Positions 62,688 through 64,000 of a stretch of 64,000 bases of DNA are shown here, piece after piece. The notes beneath the pieces were generated by a model that worked only from the letters and a program-made list of their open reading frames with translations, was not told the origin of the DNA and did not search any database. Made by a program: the position numbers and the translations under genes. Numbering within the stretch: the stretch's first letter is position 1; each line of letters opens with the position of its first letter. The stretch is from positions 253,842,812 through 253,906,811 of the forward strand of contig NC_134531.1 in the NCBI RefSeq assembly GCF_050624435.1, in the 5' to 3' direction. This DNA comes from Tenrec ecaudatus. Lineage: Eukaryota > Chordata > Mammalia > Afrosoricida > Tenrecidae.

Positions 62688-62756
62688 CCCAGTCGTGCCG
62701 TGGTCAAAGTGCTTGGTTTCTACCTGAAAAGTCAGTAGTTTGAAGTCAGCTTGCCC
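62688..62756 (+). repeat. SINE head fragment
   Basis: cagtcgtgccgtggtcaaagtgc and the box-B-like gtcagtagtttgaagtcag, truncated at its 3' side. Confidence 0.55.
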
Positions 62757-62925
62757 AATATGAGTCCAATTGTGAAGATTTTGGTTTTGTTATGTTGAGG
62801 TGGCATATATTGAAGGCTGTAATTTTTTTTATCTTCATCAGTAAGTGCTTCAATTCATCTTGGTTTTCAACAAATAAGGTTGTATCAGAATCAATTATAC
62901 ACAAATTATTTTTGTATATACTATT
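62757..62925 (-). repeat. RTE fragment
   Basis: The minus strand still reads NQDELKHLLMKIKK, the RTE C-terminal region also seen near 9.7 and 46.7 kb. Confidence 0.75.
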
Positions 62926-62929
62926 CATA

Positions 62930-63112
62930 TAAGGAACCCAAGTTGTGTAGTGGGCTACATGTTAGACTGCGAACTGGAAGGTGAGTAGTTTGACTCCACC
63001 AGCGACTCGCAGGAGAAAACTGAGGCTCTCCTTCCCTGTAAAGATGGAAAGCCTTCTGTCTGATAAGGTCACTATGAATCAGAACTGGCTTGGTGACTGC
63101 TACAGTTTATTG
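62930..63112 (+). repeat. SINE
   Basis: A plus-strand copy: ggaacccaagttgtgtagtgg, caggagaaaactgaggctctc, aatcagaactggcttggtgac. Confidence 0.8.
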
Positions 63113-63575
63113 TGCCAGCCTGGCCGATAAACACAAGTAGGATTAACTGAAGGGCAGAGGGATAAATGGCTCAGTGAGCCTCACCTTGGTTGTTCTGTGT
63201 CTCAGTTTAAAGGGGTACACTACCTGTGGGATGCCTTGCCTGTGGACTGTGTCGCTGTAAGTTGAGGTCCCTTTAAGCCCACACGATTGGAATGTTCATC
63301 TCTAGAGCTGGGGACTGACAGTTGATGACAGTTGCTGCCTGGGTATATATAGCCCAGCTCTCTCTACAGAAGGGGTCTGGCAACTGGCAGCTCTCAAAAC
63401 TTGAAGGACTGCTAGTGTCTCACTGCTTTATAATTTAACTGTTAATTTCTTGTATTATCTATCTGTATATTATTTAACGGTTCATTTCTTGAATTATATA
63501 TCTATCTTTATAAATATATTTATATATAATTACTAGCAATCTGGTTTGTCTCTCTAGAGAACCCTGTCCAATACA
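63113..63575 (+). repeat. Unclassified LTR-like repeat, copy 2
   Basis: It begins as copy 1 does and ends tttgtctctctagagaaccctg...aatacag. A TATATATA box (63344-63351) sits in a context (gggtatatatagcccagctc) like an LTR promoter, followed by an AT-rich expansion at 63,430-63,530. Confidence 0.5.
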
Positions 63576-63637
63576 GTGACAGGTCTTTTTTTTTTAATAT
63601 GACAGATCTATTTTTCAGAGATTATATATTAATGTGA

Positions 63638-63812
63638 GGAGTGCTGATGGTGAAGTGGTTTGCTTTAGGCTGCTATCCACAAAGTCAGTAGTTCAAAACC
63701 ACAAGCTGTTCCCCAGGAGACGGGCTTTCTACCCTGGTAAAGCATTATCAGGGGCAGTTCTTCCTGCTCTATAGGATCCCTATGAGTTGGCATCGACCAA
63801 TAGACGTGAATT
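63638..63812 (+). repeat. SINE
   Basis: A plus-strand copy: ggagtgctgatggtgaagtgg, agtcagtagttcaaaacc, tataggatccctatgagttgg. Confidence 0.8.
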
Positions 63813-64000
63813 ATATAGTAATGTGATACATTTATGTGCTAATTGGCATCCACATATTAATATTTACATGTTATACAATATGTAAATATAACATGTTGGT
63901 ATATTGTACATTAATTAATATGTGGGTGTGTCGATTAAAACAATATAAATTATTGACCTATGCATGTAATTGATTCTGAAAACCAAAATGGGATTAGTTG

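Larger units (their letters stand above)
57833..64000 (-). other. EPHA6: EPHA6 intron upstream of the SAM exon (incomplete)
   Basis: No kinase-domain exon is recognisable. Repeats occupy 58.35-59.39, 60.87-61.06 and 62.69-63.81 kb. The stretches 57,850-58,340, 59,390-60,860 and 61,070-62,680 show nothing I can name. The 147-codon open stretch at 61,971-62,414 has no recognised family and no supporting splice sites. Confidence 0.55.

Overview
This window is mammalian nuclear DNA, roughly 37-40% GC by eye, with short exons in large introns and many retrotransposon remnants. The repeats point to an afrotherian. There are many copies of one tRNA-derived SINE with a recurrent 3' half, pieces of a BovB/RTE-type LINE, and a lineage-specific L1 with a very long 3' UTR ending in an AATAAAATG-type tail. 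From memory of such repeats I lean towards a tenrec (Echinops-like). The afrotherian call is fairly safe; the species call is an inference.

Two protein-coding genes are recognisable, both on the minus strand. ARL6 (BBS3, a ciliary Arf-like GTPase) covers about 1-30,300. Six coding exons (25753..25631, 20212..20151, 18591..18523, 13731..13637, 6498..6369, 2048..1993) have canonical splice sites and matching phases, and together encode residues 1-178 of an expected 186. The last coding exon lies beyond position 1. Its promoter is a CpG island at about 29.9-30.6 kb with a splice donor at 30135, an RFX X-box-like site, GC boxes and a ZNF143-like motif. To the right is the 3' end of EPHA6: the exon with most of the SAM domain (57832..57683) and the terminal exon (52196..52082 coding) ending in GFHV-stop. 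The order EPHA6 then ARL6, in the same orientation, matches what I know of human chromosome 3.

The 22 kb between the genes, and the introns, hold an RPL37A processed pseudogene (about 34.2-34.58 kb), two related ERV LTR-like segments, an L2 fragment, microsatellites, about twelve lineage-specific L1 3' ends (eleven on the plus strand, antisense to both genes), one larger 5'-truncated L1 (about 53.0-57.15 kb), four or more RTE fragments and more than twenty SINEs. Several are nested, with readable target-site duplications.

I found no new multi-gene system. The most unusual items are structural: a 76-bp perfect palindrome in an L1 3' UTR, an L1 lineage that seems to carry a dimeric (tandem) 3' end at two independent loci, a twin-priming inversion, and a 104-bp terminal-inverted-repeat element with TA target duplication inside a SINE. 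Repeat boundaries are approximate unless a duplication is stated. No database search was possible.
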